Below are positions 16,545 to 22,590 of a DNA stretch of 22,590 bases, in pieces (position 1 is the stretch's first letter; each line of letters begins with the position of its first letter). Location of the stretch: IMG/VR virus record IMGVR_UViG_3300030382_002972, positions 1 through 22,590 of that record; one strand, given 5' to 3'. Below the pieces are notes generated by a model. That model was not told the origin of the DNA and did no database searches. It saw nothing but the letters and a program-made list of their open reading frames with translations. The translations under genes and the position numbers were made by a program. Source of the DNA: a virus.

Positions 16545-17157
16545 ACTTTACTCCTTCGATATAAAGTGACGGATTAAATTTATTTTCTGTCAACGATTCT
16601 TTTATTATAAAAGTCATATTATTTTTAACAAAAATATAACGTAATGAATCTTCATCCCAACAATGCTTATGTGCATCAAGTCCACTACTCTTCCTGTTAT
16701 AACTACCATATATCAGCCTATAACAATGCTGGTTCTTTTCGTAAATACTACCCATGCCCCATGCATGATGATTTAAAATCATAGAACATATCCCATATAT
16801 GTCAGGAACCATCAATCTCAATTTACCACCTATTTTTAATAAATCTATCCATCGCTTTAGTGCTTCTTTTGCTTCATCCTTATATAAGTGTTCCAACACA
16901 TGGAAACAAACTATTTCTTTTATAGAATTTTTATTATACTTTCCAAGTACACGAATATCTCCAAACTCATCACAAAGGATAACTCGTTTTAATCTTTTAT
17001 CTCTAACATAATAATCCTCTAACTTTGTTACAATATTCTTTTCTAAATATTTCTCATCCACTAATCCATCTTTTACTAAATTAGAACCTGGATGCTCTAT
17101 ATCTATATTCTTATAGCCTTTTAAATACACCGTTCCACAGCCAAGATGAAGTTTCAT
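16513..17157 (-). CDS. Class I SAM-dependent methyltransferase
   Basis: This 214-residue protein has the Rossmann-type methyltransferase order: LHLGCG at 3-8 (SAM-binding loop), YKNIDI at 15-20 ending in the acidic residue that binds the SAM ribose, HVLEH at 86-90 and GGKLRLMVPD at 110-119. This layout is common among small methyltransferases in polysaccharide and O-antigen gene clusters, often acting on sugars. The C-terminal part has a His/Trp/Cys-rich stretch (DAHKHCWDED), probably the acceptor site. It starts 2 bases after the GT2 stop and overlaps the fucose synthase gene by 32 bp. Sugar O-methylation is a reasonable inference; the acceptor cannot be read from the sequence. Confidence 0.8.
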   Translation of the reverse strand: MKLHLGCGTVYLKGYKNIDIEHPGSNLVKDGLVDEKYLEKNIVTKLEDYYVRDKRLKRVILCDEFGDIRVLGKYNKNSIKEIVCFHVLEHLYKDEAKEALKRWIDLLKIGGKLRLMVPDIYGICSMILNHHAWGMGSIYEKNQHCYRLIYGSYNRKSSGLDAHKHCWDEDSLRYIFVKNNMTFIIKESLTENKFNPSLYIEGVKYEPEELIGKK

Positions 17158-17159
17158 AA

Positions 17160-17978
17160 TTAAAATGGTAAATTTGAAAATCTAATTGGTATGTCCCCTA
17201 TAATTTTGCCTTTATTGTTTTTATATTTATAGGAATTATTTTTACTAATTTCTTTTTTATATTTGTGTAATTCTAACCAATGTTTATTCCACATATCCTT
17301 ATCATCTATTTGATTGAATGTTTTACTGTCTTCATGGATCAATGTAACAGTAGATATTCTTTTCTGGAAATAAGAAAGATATCCATTTTGATAAAACTTC
17401 CTCATACATTCTAAGGTAGCACCAGGATCAGTTGTATTAAAAGGCAATAAAGACTCAACAGCTTTCCTACTTAAAATACCAGTACATTCATTCCATGTTA
17501 AACCAAATTGTAAAAATGCTTCTATAGATGCTTCAGGACTTTGTTTATAATTTATTATACTGAAAGTCTCTGCTGCTCTTTGACCACCTATACCATGAAA
17601 TGTACCATCTTCGTGTCTTATCAAAGTCATACCATACACAGCTGAAATCCATTTTTGCTTCTCCATTAGATTAATACAACTGGCAAACCAACCTGTATCT
17701 AAATAATGATCACTGGTGTTACAAAAAGCAATATAATCTCCATCAGCTATCTCAACACCTTTCCTCCAAGCATCCATTACACCTTTGTCTTTTTCTCTTA
17801 TGTAATGAATATTCTGATAGTAATTATTGATTGTCTGATCTGTTTCATCAGTAGAACAATTATCTATTACAATATACTCTTTAAGGAAATTACCTTTTTG
17901 AGCTATGATAGAAGTCAAACATTTGTCAATAAATCTTCCACCGTTGAAACTTGGTATTATTATACTGATCTTTTTCAT
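17160..17978 (-). CDS. GT2-family glycosyltransferase (GT-A fold)
   Basis: This 272-residue enzyme is counted from the ATG at 17978, which overlaps the stop of a 52-residue gene (ATGA); a GTG five codons earlier is the alternative. Motifs are IIPSFNGG at 7-13, VIDNCSTDET at 37-46 for nucleotide binding, EKDKGVMDAWRKG at 62-74 and YIAFCNTSD at 82-90, where the usual DxD appears as NTSD. A later WNECTGILSRKAV segment marks the acceptor region. It should transfer a sugar from an activated donor in the cytosol. With the adjoining methyltransferase and fucose synthase genes it forms a sugar-building block. The altered DxD may affect metal use. Confidence 0.87.
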   Translation of the reverse strand: MKKISIIIPSFNGGRFIDKCLTSIIAQKGNFLKEYIVIDNCSTDETDQTINNYYQNIHYIREKDKGVMDAWRKGVEIADGDYIAFCNTSDHYLDTGWFASCINLMEKQKWISAVYGMTLIRHEDGTFHGIGGQRAAETFSIINYKQSPEASIEAFLQFGLTWNECTGILSRKAVESLLPFNTTDPGATLECMRKFYQNGYLSYFQKRISTVTLIHEDSKTFNQIDDKDMWNKHWLELHKYKKEISKNNSYKYKNNKGKIIGDIPIRFSNLPF

Positions 17979-18133
17979 AACTTTGTTCCACACTTACCAC
18001 ACTTCTTAGTAAGCACACTATCTTTTTCAAAGGTAACATAATATTTCAAAGGGATTCTACCGCACTTGGGGCATCTGAAAACTATGCAATTCTGTATCTT
18101 CCTGTCCTCAAAATCTTTTTTCTTTTTCTTCAT
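17975..18133 (-). CDS. 52-residue zinc-ribbon protein
   Basis: This small frame starts at an ATG at 18133 (MKKKKKDFEDRK) and ends in TGA at 17975-17977, overlapping the GT2 start (ATGA). Cys21 and Cys24 in CPKCG and Cys45 and Cys48 in CGKCG form two CxxC pairs spaced for a four-Cys zinc ribbon. A GGAAAG element lies about 7 bases upstream. An in-frame ATG at 18145 would add four residues. Its ATG also overlaps the stop of the next small gene upstream, so it sits within an unbroken ATGA chain. It may bind nucleic acid or an enzyme partner; the function is unknown. Confidence 0.75.
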   Translation of the reverse strand: MKKKKKDFEDRKIQNCIVFRCPKCGRIPLKYYVTFEKDSVLTKKCGKCGTKL

Positions 18134-18291
18134 CTTTCTTTCCATCTCAGTTTATTATAAAACTGGTCAAATATTAAATTTTCTGTTTTGTTACACCTAA
18201 GACAATACCTAACAATGCCTCCTAATGGGTGCAAAGATTTATTGCTCCATTCGTGATAAATATTAAACCAACATAAAGTTCTTTGGATCAT
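18130..18291 (-). CDS. 53-residue putative zinc-finger protein
   Basis: This frame runs from an ATG at 18291, overlapping the DUF3326 stop (ATGA), to a TGA at 18130-18132 that overlaps the next gene's ATG. It reads CWFNIYHEWS near the N-terminus and YCLRCNKTE at 29-37. Cys7, His13, Cys30 and Cys33 can make one zinc site. The C-x5-H-x-W then RxC-xx-C layout is frequent in very small phage proteins, such as DUF1660-like ones. Together with the 52-residue gene it fills the 294 bases between DUF3326 and GT2, which otherwise look empty. The function is unknown. Confidence 0.72.
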   Translation of the reverse strand: MIQRTLCWFNIYHEWSNKSLHPLGGIVRYCLRCNKTENLIFDQFYNKLRWKER

Positions 18292-19283
18292 GCTCTCCTC
18301 ACTGAATCTCTATGTACACCAGCTTTCATACTTGCTATCATCCCAGATGCTTCCATATAATTATCTACAATAGAACAACCTTTTGGAACAATATCAAATG
18401 GCTTATAAATATTTCTATTTTCTTTTACAAAGATAATTGGTATTCCCCAGTTCGCACAAGCTTCATGAGGATGACCCCAACACCCATCAGGACTTACCAT
18501 CACATCAATATCATCAATTCTTAATGTGTGTTTTGATCTACAATTATATTCTACAACTTTAGGAGCTTTATGTAATCCTTTTAAAATACAATGAATGTAA
18601 GAAACAGATACTAATTCTGCAGCCTGTCTTGGATCTACTATCTCATTAAAAGTTTTTAACACCCCACTTTCATAAGGTGCATGAGCACATTGTAATTCTA
18701 ATTCTCTTGAAAAATGTCGGGAACATAATGCTTCTGCTCCCCCCCAAGGATTAACACCACCTTCAGTTAAATATTTTTTAGATGTCACTTCATCTACATC
18801 TACTACTGTTTGAATTGCTAACACATCAAAAGGATTACTTTGCTTATATAATTTAATTTGTAAAACAGCTTCGTCTGCACCAGTCATAATCCCAGACGCA
18901 CTACCATCTGGTTTAAAAATACCATCTAAAGTCAAAAGAGTATCTAACTCAATAATTCTAATATCAGACCCGATTGTATTTCGTGCTGCATTTATACTAT
19001 TTATTGTTTCATTCTTTAAAGGTTTATTAACTGCTAACAAAACTCTGTTAGAATATACTTCCTCTAATGCTATTTGACCTTGTAAAAATCTATCAAGAAT
19101 AGAACCTTCAACATATAACATATTCTCAGTAGATTCATTTATATCAGATGCATTAATTACATTTGGATGAACTATTAAATTTTCACAAACAGATGCCAAT
19201 AACTTTGCTGATGGTGTAGCATCACCTGCGTGGCCACCTATCTCACACCCAATCCCTGTTGGTATAATCATTACAACATTCAT
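18288..19283 (-). CDS. DUF3326 family protein
   Basis: This 331-residue protein matches, from memory, the DUF3326 family known mainly from cyanobacterial and other bacterial genomes. Conserved blocks are PTGIG at 8-12, GGHAGDATP at 16-24, HPNVINASD at 39-47, YVEGSILDRF at 57-66, GGVNPWGGAEA at 175-185 and CAHAP at 199-203, followed by a C-terminal block near 262-290 (VMVSPDGCWG, IPIIFVKEN). The protein is full length, and the blocks look intact. Its biochemical function is unknown to me, and the glycine- and acid-rich blocks suggest a small-molecule-binding enzyme. It overlaps the SAM decarboxylase stop upstream and a small zinc protein downstream (both ATGA), so it is part of one coupled unit. 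A phage-borne copy is unusual. Confidence 0.87.
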   Translation of the reverse strand: MNVVMIIPTGIGCEIGGHAGDATPSAKLLASVCENLIVHPNVINASDINESTENMLYVEGSILDRFLQGQIALEEVYSNRVLLAVNKPLKNETINSINAARNTIGSDIRIIELDTLLTLDGIFKPDGSASGIMTGADEAVLQIKLYKQSNPFDVLAIQTVVDVDEVTSKKYLTEGGVNPWGGAEALCSRHFSRELELQCAHAPYESGVLKTFNEIVDPRQAAELVSVSYIHCILKGLHKAPKVVEYNCRSKHTLRIDDIDVMVSPDGCWGHPHEACANWGIPIIFVKENRNIYKPFDIVPKGCSIVDNYMEASGMIASMKAGVHRDSVRRA

Positions 19284-19651
19284 ATTCTATTCACCACTGT
19301 TTTCTTTTTTATTACACCTTCAAAATAAGCTTTACTAAAAGCTATAGCACACTTAGCATCAAAATCTTTACAACTAAAAATATTAATATAAATACGTTTC
19401 ATCTCATCAAGAGCATGAACTGTAATATTACTGGTTTTAATAAATTGAATCGCTGATGTACCTTTTAAATGAGCAGGTGCTTCTTTATATTCTTTTGGAT
19501 ATCCTTTGTAATCCCAAAAGTGTAAATCGCACCGTTCCATATCTATATTATTGCATAGTAAATGAAAAAATTTCTTCAATTCTTTTCTCGTAAACTTCTT
19601 TGGATTACATTCATAAATATCTAAAATTAATTCTTTTCCATATGTTTTCAT
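19280..19651 (-). CDS. speD: S-adenosylmethionine decarboxylase proenzyme-like
   Basis: This 123-residue protein resembles the short bacterial/archaeal SAM decarboxylase class (about 120-130 residues), which cleaves itself to make a pyruvoyl cofactor and produces decarboxylated SAM for polyamine synthesis. GKELILDIYEC at 5-15 matches the opening strand. Ser74 aligns with the residue that becomes pyruvoyl, His79 with the processing His, and Cys94 with the catalytic Cys. The spacings of 5 and 20 residues equal those of the Thermotoga enzyme (63, 68, 83). The normal ESH triplet is TSN here, so the Glu and the His next to Ser are changed, and activity is uncertain. It overlaps CgeB-like and DUF3326 genes by ATGA. 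No spermidine synthase is evident, although two class I SAM-fold proteins are nearby. Confidence 0.8.
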   Translation of the reverse strand: MKTYGKELILDIYECNPKKFTRKELKKFFHLLCNNIDMERCDLHFWDYKGYPKEYKEAPAHLKGTSAIQFIKTSNITVHALDEMKRIYINIFSCKDFDAKCAIAFSKAYFEGVIKKKTVVNRI

Positions 19652-20613
19652 ATCACTCCTAATGTTTTAAATACTTTTTCAAATTGCTTTTCCCAAGTGT
19701 AGCAATTAAGACACCTTACCTGCCCAGCTTTTGCAATAACCAATCTCTCTTTCCTATTTTTAAACCTACTATAAAATACTGCTTTCTCTACCAACTCTTC
19801 TGGGCTTCCATAAAATAACATTTCCTTATCTTCCTCAAACAATTCAGTTAAAAATGGTTCTCTTTCAGCCAAGTATAACCCACCCAAAGCAGGAACTTCA
19901 AAATCTCTCAGCCTTAATTGCTTCATTGCTTTATTTCTATAATCAGCATTTTGTAATCCAGAAAATCCTAAACACACTCTTGATTCTAATACTGTCCTTA
20001 TTAATCTTTTATACGATACCTTCCCCATCAATGTATAACTTACACCTGCATTAACCACATTAAAAAACAAAGGCAATCTATAGCCATAAGGCTGACCAAT
20101 AAAACTTATATCAAAAGCAAACTTCGGCATGTTCCTTTTATCTACTCTATAGAATTGAGGATTGATCCCATAAGGAGTTTGTATTACTTTTGCATTTACA
20201 CTTTTATAGTTATCTACAGCAGCAATGTTAGTAGTCCAGTTTAAATCAAAGAAAGGTGCTGTCATTATATTGCCACGTTCAAACGTATGAACATCATTAC
20301 ATCCAAAATTAACTATTGGTATTTGCCAATTCTTTATTTCCTGTATATACTGAACATCAATCACAGGATCAGACAAGTAACCAAAGATAAGATCAAGTGG
20401 CTTTTCTGCGTGAGCCTTTGAAATTTTCTTTAAAAGTAATTCATTCATTTCTTTTTTCTTAACAGGTATCCAATCAGGTTCATATTGCTTGTACCCATCT
20501 GCTTTCCAATCCCACGAAGTCACTGAATGCCCCATATCTATCAATGAATCAACCAAATTCATTTTTTCCCAATTAAAATACTGAATAGCACAAAATATAT
20601 TTAATTTTCTCAT
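19648..20613 (-). CDS. CgeB-like glycosyltransferase
   Basis: This 321-residue protein resembles the CgeB/spore maturation group of GT-B glycosyltransferases. The middle has FDISFIGQPYGYR at 167-179, the family's donor-domain entry. The C-terminal region has RLRDFEVPALGGLYLAE at 234-250 and REPFLTELFEED, followed by a LEVxxFYSxP-like segment with YGSPEELVEKAVFY, which is the diagnostic stretch. The N-terminal region carries a short hydrophobic strand and DMGHSVTSWDW, like the family's first domain. The ATG at 20613 overlaps the HNH gene's stop (ATGA), and its own stop overlaps the SAM decarboxylase ATG. A sugar-transfer role on a glycan or protein is inferred; donor and acceptor are unknown. 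Confidence 0.85.
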   Translation of the reverse strand: MRKLNIFCAIQYFNWEKMNLVDSLIDMGHSVTSWDWKADGYKQYEPDWIPVKKKEMNELLLKKISKAHAEKPLDLIFGYLSDPVIDVQYIQEIKNWQIPIVNFGCNDVHTFERGNIMTAPFFDLNWTTNIAAVDNYKSVNAKVIQTPYGINPQFYRVDKRNMPKFAFDISFIGQPYGYRLPLFFNVVNAGVSYTLMGKVSYKRLIRTVLESRVCLGFSGLQNADYRNKAMKQLRLRDFEVPALGGLYLAEREPFLTELFEEDKEMLFYGSPEELVEKAVFYSRFKNRKERLVIAKAGQVRCLNCYTWEKQFEKVFKTLGVI

Positions 20614-21326
20614 TTAATAACCCTCACTTTAATATATATCATTTTATTAAAAAATTTAATCCATTTATTTCTATTAAAATTTGTCTTAGAGTGGCAAGAT
20701 TTACACAATGAAATTAAATAATTAGGATCAATATTTTCTTTGTCATAATCAATATGATGAACATCAAGCTTATCGTGAAACTTGCTTCCGCTTTTTACCC
20801 CACATAATCTACAACAATAATTATCTCTTTGTCTGATAGATTCTTTTAAAGTATCTGTCCAATTAAAACTATATGGCAATTTAGAAATACCTCCCTTCCA
20901 ATTGTGGGATTTATTTCCTTTCTGTGCATTACCTATTTTCTTTCTAATTTCAAAAGACAAATGTTTACCCCAATTAGGATGTTTTTCTTTTGCACAAATA
21001 CCTTTATGAGATAAACTTAATTTTTCTTTTAATTCAATCGTAAATTTTTTACCAAAATTTGGATGATTTCTTTTATCTTTAAAACGATTCTTAGCTGCAA
21101 TGCTCATTTTTATTTTTGATCCATCAGACATTTTCTTTCCCAACATATATCTTGAATTATTCTTACTTATTTTCCTTTTTGTTTCTTCTGAGTGTTTAAA
21201 GCCTTTTAAAGTTTTTGATATTCTTTCTTTAGTATCTTTTGTTCTTTTTTTACCTTTATTGAAATGACCTCTTTTCCATTCTCCATACTTAGTTAATTGA
21301 CCACAACCACATTTACATTGCTTCAT
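20610..21326 (-). CDS. HNH homing endonuclease with NUMOD3 repeats (copy 3)
   Basis: This 238-residue protein opens with a Cys-rich CKCGCGQLT zinc-binding element (4-12), then basic NUMOD3-type repeats such as EETKRKISK and HPNWGK to about residue 146. The HNH domain has CRLC at 172-175, VHHIDY at 189-194 and CKSCH at 208-212. The last 60 residues match copy 1 nearly block for block, including KTNFNR. Its ATG overlaps the stop of the upstream ATPase gene and its stop overlaps the CgeB ATG, both ATGA. The gene therefore fits without disturbing coupling on either side. The N-terminal CxCG element is absent from the other two copies. Confidence 0.93.
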   Translation of the reverse strand: MKQCKCGCGQLTKYGEWKRGHFNKGKKRTKDTKERISKTLKGFKHSEETKRKISKNNSRYMLGKKMSDGSKIKMSIAAKNRFKDKRNHPNFGKKFTIELKEKLSLSHKGICAKEKHPNWGKHLSFEIRKKIGNAQKGNKSHNWKGGISKLPYSFNWTDTLKESIRQRDNYCCRLCGVKSGSKFHDKLDVHHIDYDKENIDPNYLISLCKSCHSKTNFNRNKWIKFFNKMIYIKVRVIK

Positions 21327-21838
21327 TTCCTATTTTCCTCAAATAATCTATTATAAATTTTCCAATGAACAAATTGATCACCATCTACTAATAAATAATC
21401 TTCACCTATCAATAATTTTTTAATTCTTTCATCAATTGCTTTTGCTTGTTCTTCTGTTTCAACCCTACCTGTTTTTACATACGACTTTACTCTGTTTATA
21501 AAAACATTTATATTATTGTATGAATAATAAATATCCTCTACAAACTCACGAAAACTTTCAGGATAACCTTTTGGCATATATACCAATGTCAATAACAATG
21601 GTGAATCTGTTATAGCATACTCAACTTTTCCTTTTAGTCTTTCTAATTTTCTATTTTGATTTGCAAAAAGATATAACTGATCTTTCAATGCATCTAAATT
21701 ATTTTCCCATACTACTTCTTTAGCAAACTCATTTACCAACTCAACCGACATATGTTTGCTTTTCATTAAGTGAAATAACCCAGCTGCTGCTGTGCTCTTA
21801 CCACAACCAGGACCGCCAAATAAATTTATTACTTTCAT
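21323..21838 (-). CDS. P-loop nucleotide/nucleoside-kinase-like ATPase
   Basis: This 171-residue protein has GGPGCGKST at 8-16 (Walker A) and YAITDSPLLL at 74-83 (the Asp of a kinase-like Walker B). The block VELVNEFAKEVVWE at 32-45 and a C-terminal helical lid with EEQAKAIDERIKKLL are characteristic of a small phage P-loop family (AAA_28/NadR-kinase-like) found in many large phages. It may phosphorylate a nucleoside, nucleotide or NAD precursor; the substrate is not evident. It follows the methyltransferase with an ATGA overlap and is followed by an HNH gene with the same overlap. The length is normal for the family, and no residue looks missing. Confidence 0.85.
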   Translation of the reverse strand: MKVINLFGGPGCGKSTAAAGLFHLMKSKHMSVELVNEFAKEVVWENNLDALKDQLYLFANQNRKLERLKGKVEYAITDSPLLLTLVYMPKGYPESFREFVEDIYYSYNNINVFINRVKSYVKTGRVETEEQAKAIDERIKKLLIGEDYLLVDGDQFVHWKIYNRLFEENRK

Positions 21839-22554
21839 TCTTTATCAATAGTTAAACACACAGGCATAATTCTACCTTTATGAATAGGATTATCTGTAAC
21901 ATAAATATCATGTAATGTATTTGGATCTAATCTCATTATGTCGCTTCTATCTATTCCTTGATACCCAAGTAAAGTATCAAAAGAAATATTCATTTCATTC
22001 ACCCAATCCAAATAAATATCAGTAGTTAAAATAACAGTACCACCTTTTCTTGTTACTCTCAAAGCTTCACTTATTACTTTTCTTCTTATTGGGTATTCTG
22101 CAAAAACTTCATCTCCCTTTTTAATTTTACCTGTATGGTTATTGAAGATCATATTGGTAGGCACATGCTCCAACACACTAACCAATAATGCTACATCAAA
22201 CTGTTCATCTTTAAATTTATTTAAATCAGTACAACTGTTATGCACTACCCTCATATTAATACAACCTGCAGCTTCTTTCATATCATCCCAATGACCTGCT
22301 TCATAATTATCTACAGCAGTAACTGTATACATATCATCATTAGCGATGAACTTTCCAAATGCTGCATCTCCCGCACCTATGTCTATTATGTCAGCATTCC
22401 TATGAGTCTTTTCCTTAATAAGATTATACACAAAAGGATATTCCCAAAGTCGTGTATTATCTGTTCTCAACTTTGGTTGTTTACTCATTTTATGAATCAA
22501 TGGAGCATGAGCCAAACACCATTTTCTTGATGGTAAGTAATGTTGTATTTTCAT
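21835..22554 (-). CDS. Class I SAM-dependent methyltransferase
   Basis: This 239-residue protein shows DIGAGDAAFG at 58-67 (SAM-binding motif I), AVDNYE at 80-85 with the ribose-binding Asp82, FDVALLVSVLEHV at 119-131 and a typical GGTVILTTD strand further on. The C-terminal part ends RIMPVCLTIDKE. The N-terminal 50 residues (HYLPSRKWC, RLWEYPFVYNLI) resemble the leader seen in methyltransferases of glycan clusters. It could methylate a sugar or another small molecule; no DNA methyltransferase motif (such as DPPY) is visible. Its stop overlaps the kinase ATG (ATGA). It starts 2 bases after the stop of a gene that runs off the window. Confidence 0.82.
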   Translation of the reverse strand: MKIQHYLPSRKWCLAHAPLIHKMSKQPKLRTDNTRLWEYPFVYNLIKEKTHRNADIIDIGAGDAAFGKFIANDDMYTVTAVDNYEAGHWDDMKEAAGCINMRVVHNSCTDLNKFKDEQFDVALLVSVLEHVPTNMIFNNHTGKIKKGDEVFAEYPIRRKVISEALRVTRKGGTVILTTDIYLDWVNEMNISFDTLLGYQGIDRSDIMRLDPNTLHDIYVTDNPIHKGRIMPVCLTIDKE

Positions 22555-22556
22555 AT

Positions 22557-22590
22557 TCAGCCAAAAAATTTATAAAATAATTCTTTCAAT
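22557..22590 (-). CDS. Extreme C-terminal end of an upstream gene
   Basis: A frame open to the right edge ends at a TGA at 22557-22559, two bases before the methyltransferase ATG. Only ten residues are visible (LKELFYKFFG). The tight spacing matches the rest of the cassette, so this is probably the end of another gene. Nothing can be said about its product. Confidence 0.4.
   Translation of the reverse strand, partial: LKELFYKFFG

Noticed and set aside
21835-22554. The methyltransferase as a DNA adenine or cytosine methylase
   Set aside because: No DPPY/NPPF or PCQ-type catalytic motif is visible. The motif order fits small-molecule or glycan methyltransferases.

Overview
This window is a piece of an AT-rich tailed double-stranded DNA phage or prophage genome (Caudoviricetes; roughly one third G+C by eye). 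Every gene I can support lies on the minus strand, so the map reads from high to low coordinates. Genes are packed head to tail with ATGA, TAATG or TGATG junctions. I see no integrase, lysis, replication, packaging, portal or major capsid gene, so the head genes probably lie beyond the right end. No contractile sheath gene is visible. A long tape measure, a frameshifted chaperone pair and a tail tube suggest a siphovirus-like tail. The host cannot be named from the sequence.

Region A (about 22590-15564) is an accessory cassette. In transcription order it holds a SAM methyltransferase, a P-loop nucleotide-kinase-like ATPase, an HNH homing endonuclease, a CgeB-like glycosyltransferase, an S-adenosylmethionine decarboxylase homologue, a full-length DUF3326 protein, two small putative zinc-binding proteins, a GT2 glycosyltransferase, a second SAM methyltransferase and a GDP-L-fucose-synthase-like reductase. 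Five consecutive junctions between 19651 and 17975 are ATGA overlaps, so the cassette is probably translated as a coupled unit.

Region B (15562-8618) is the head-tail joining and tail module: gp6-like connector, HK97 gp10-like protein, tail terminator, two GT4-type glycosyltransferases separated by a small gene, an 85-residue gene, the major tail tube protein, and two tail assembly chaperone ORFs. The chaperone ORFs are joined by a canonical A_AAA_AAC slippery site, which implies a G/GT-style -1 frameshift product. An intrinsic terminator follows the tail tube gene. A long nested hairpin with a U-run sits before the GT4 gene at 12634. An HNH gene separates the chaperones from the tape measure.

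Region C (8615-1) is the tape measure, another HNH gene, a GT-A glycosyltransferase, a small Asp-box protein, a large sialidase-like beta-propeller tail protein, and the start of another gene.

Three points stand out. Five glycosyltransferases plus sugar and methyl enzymes are interleaved with virion genes, which suggests glycan decoration of the virion or host surface. DUF3326 and SAM decarboxylase genes sit next to each other in a phage. Three related NUMOD3/HNH endonucleases sit precisely between genes.
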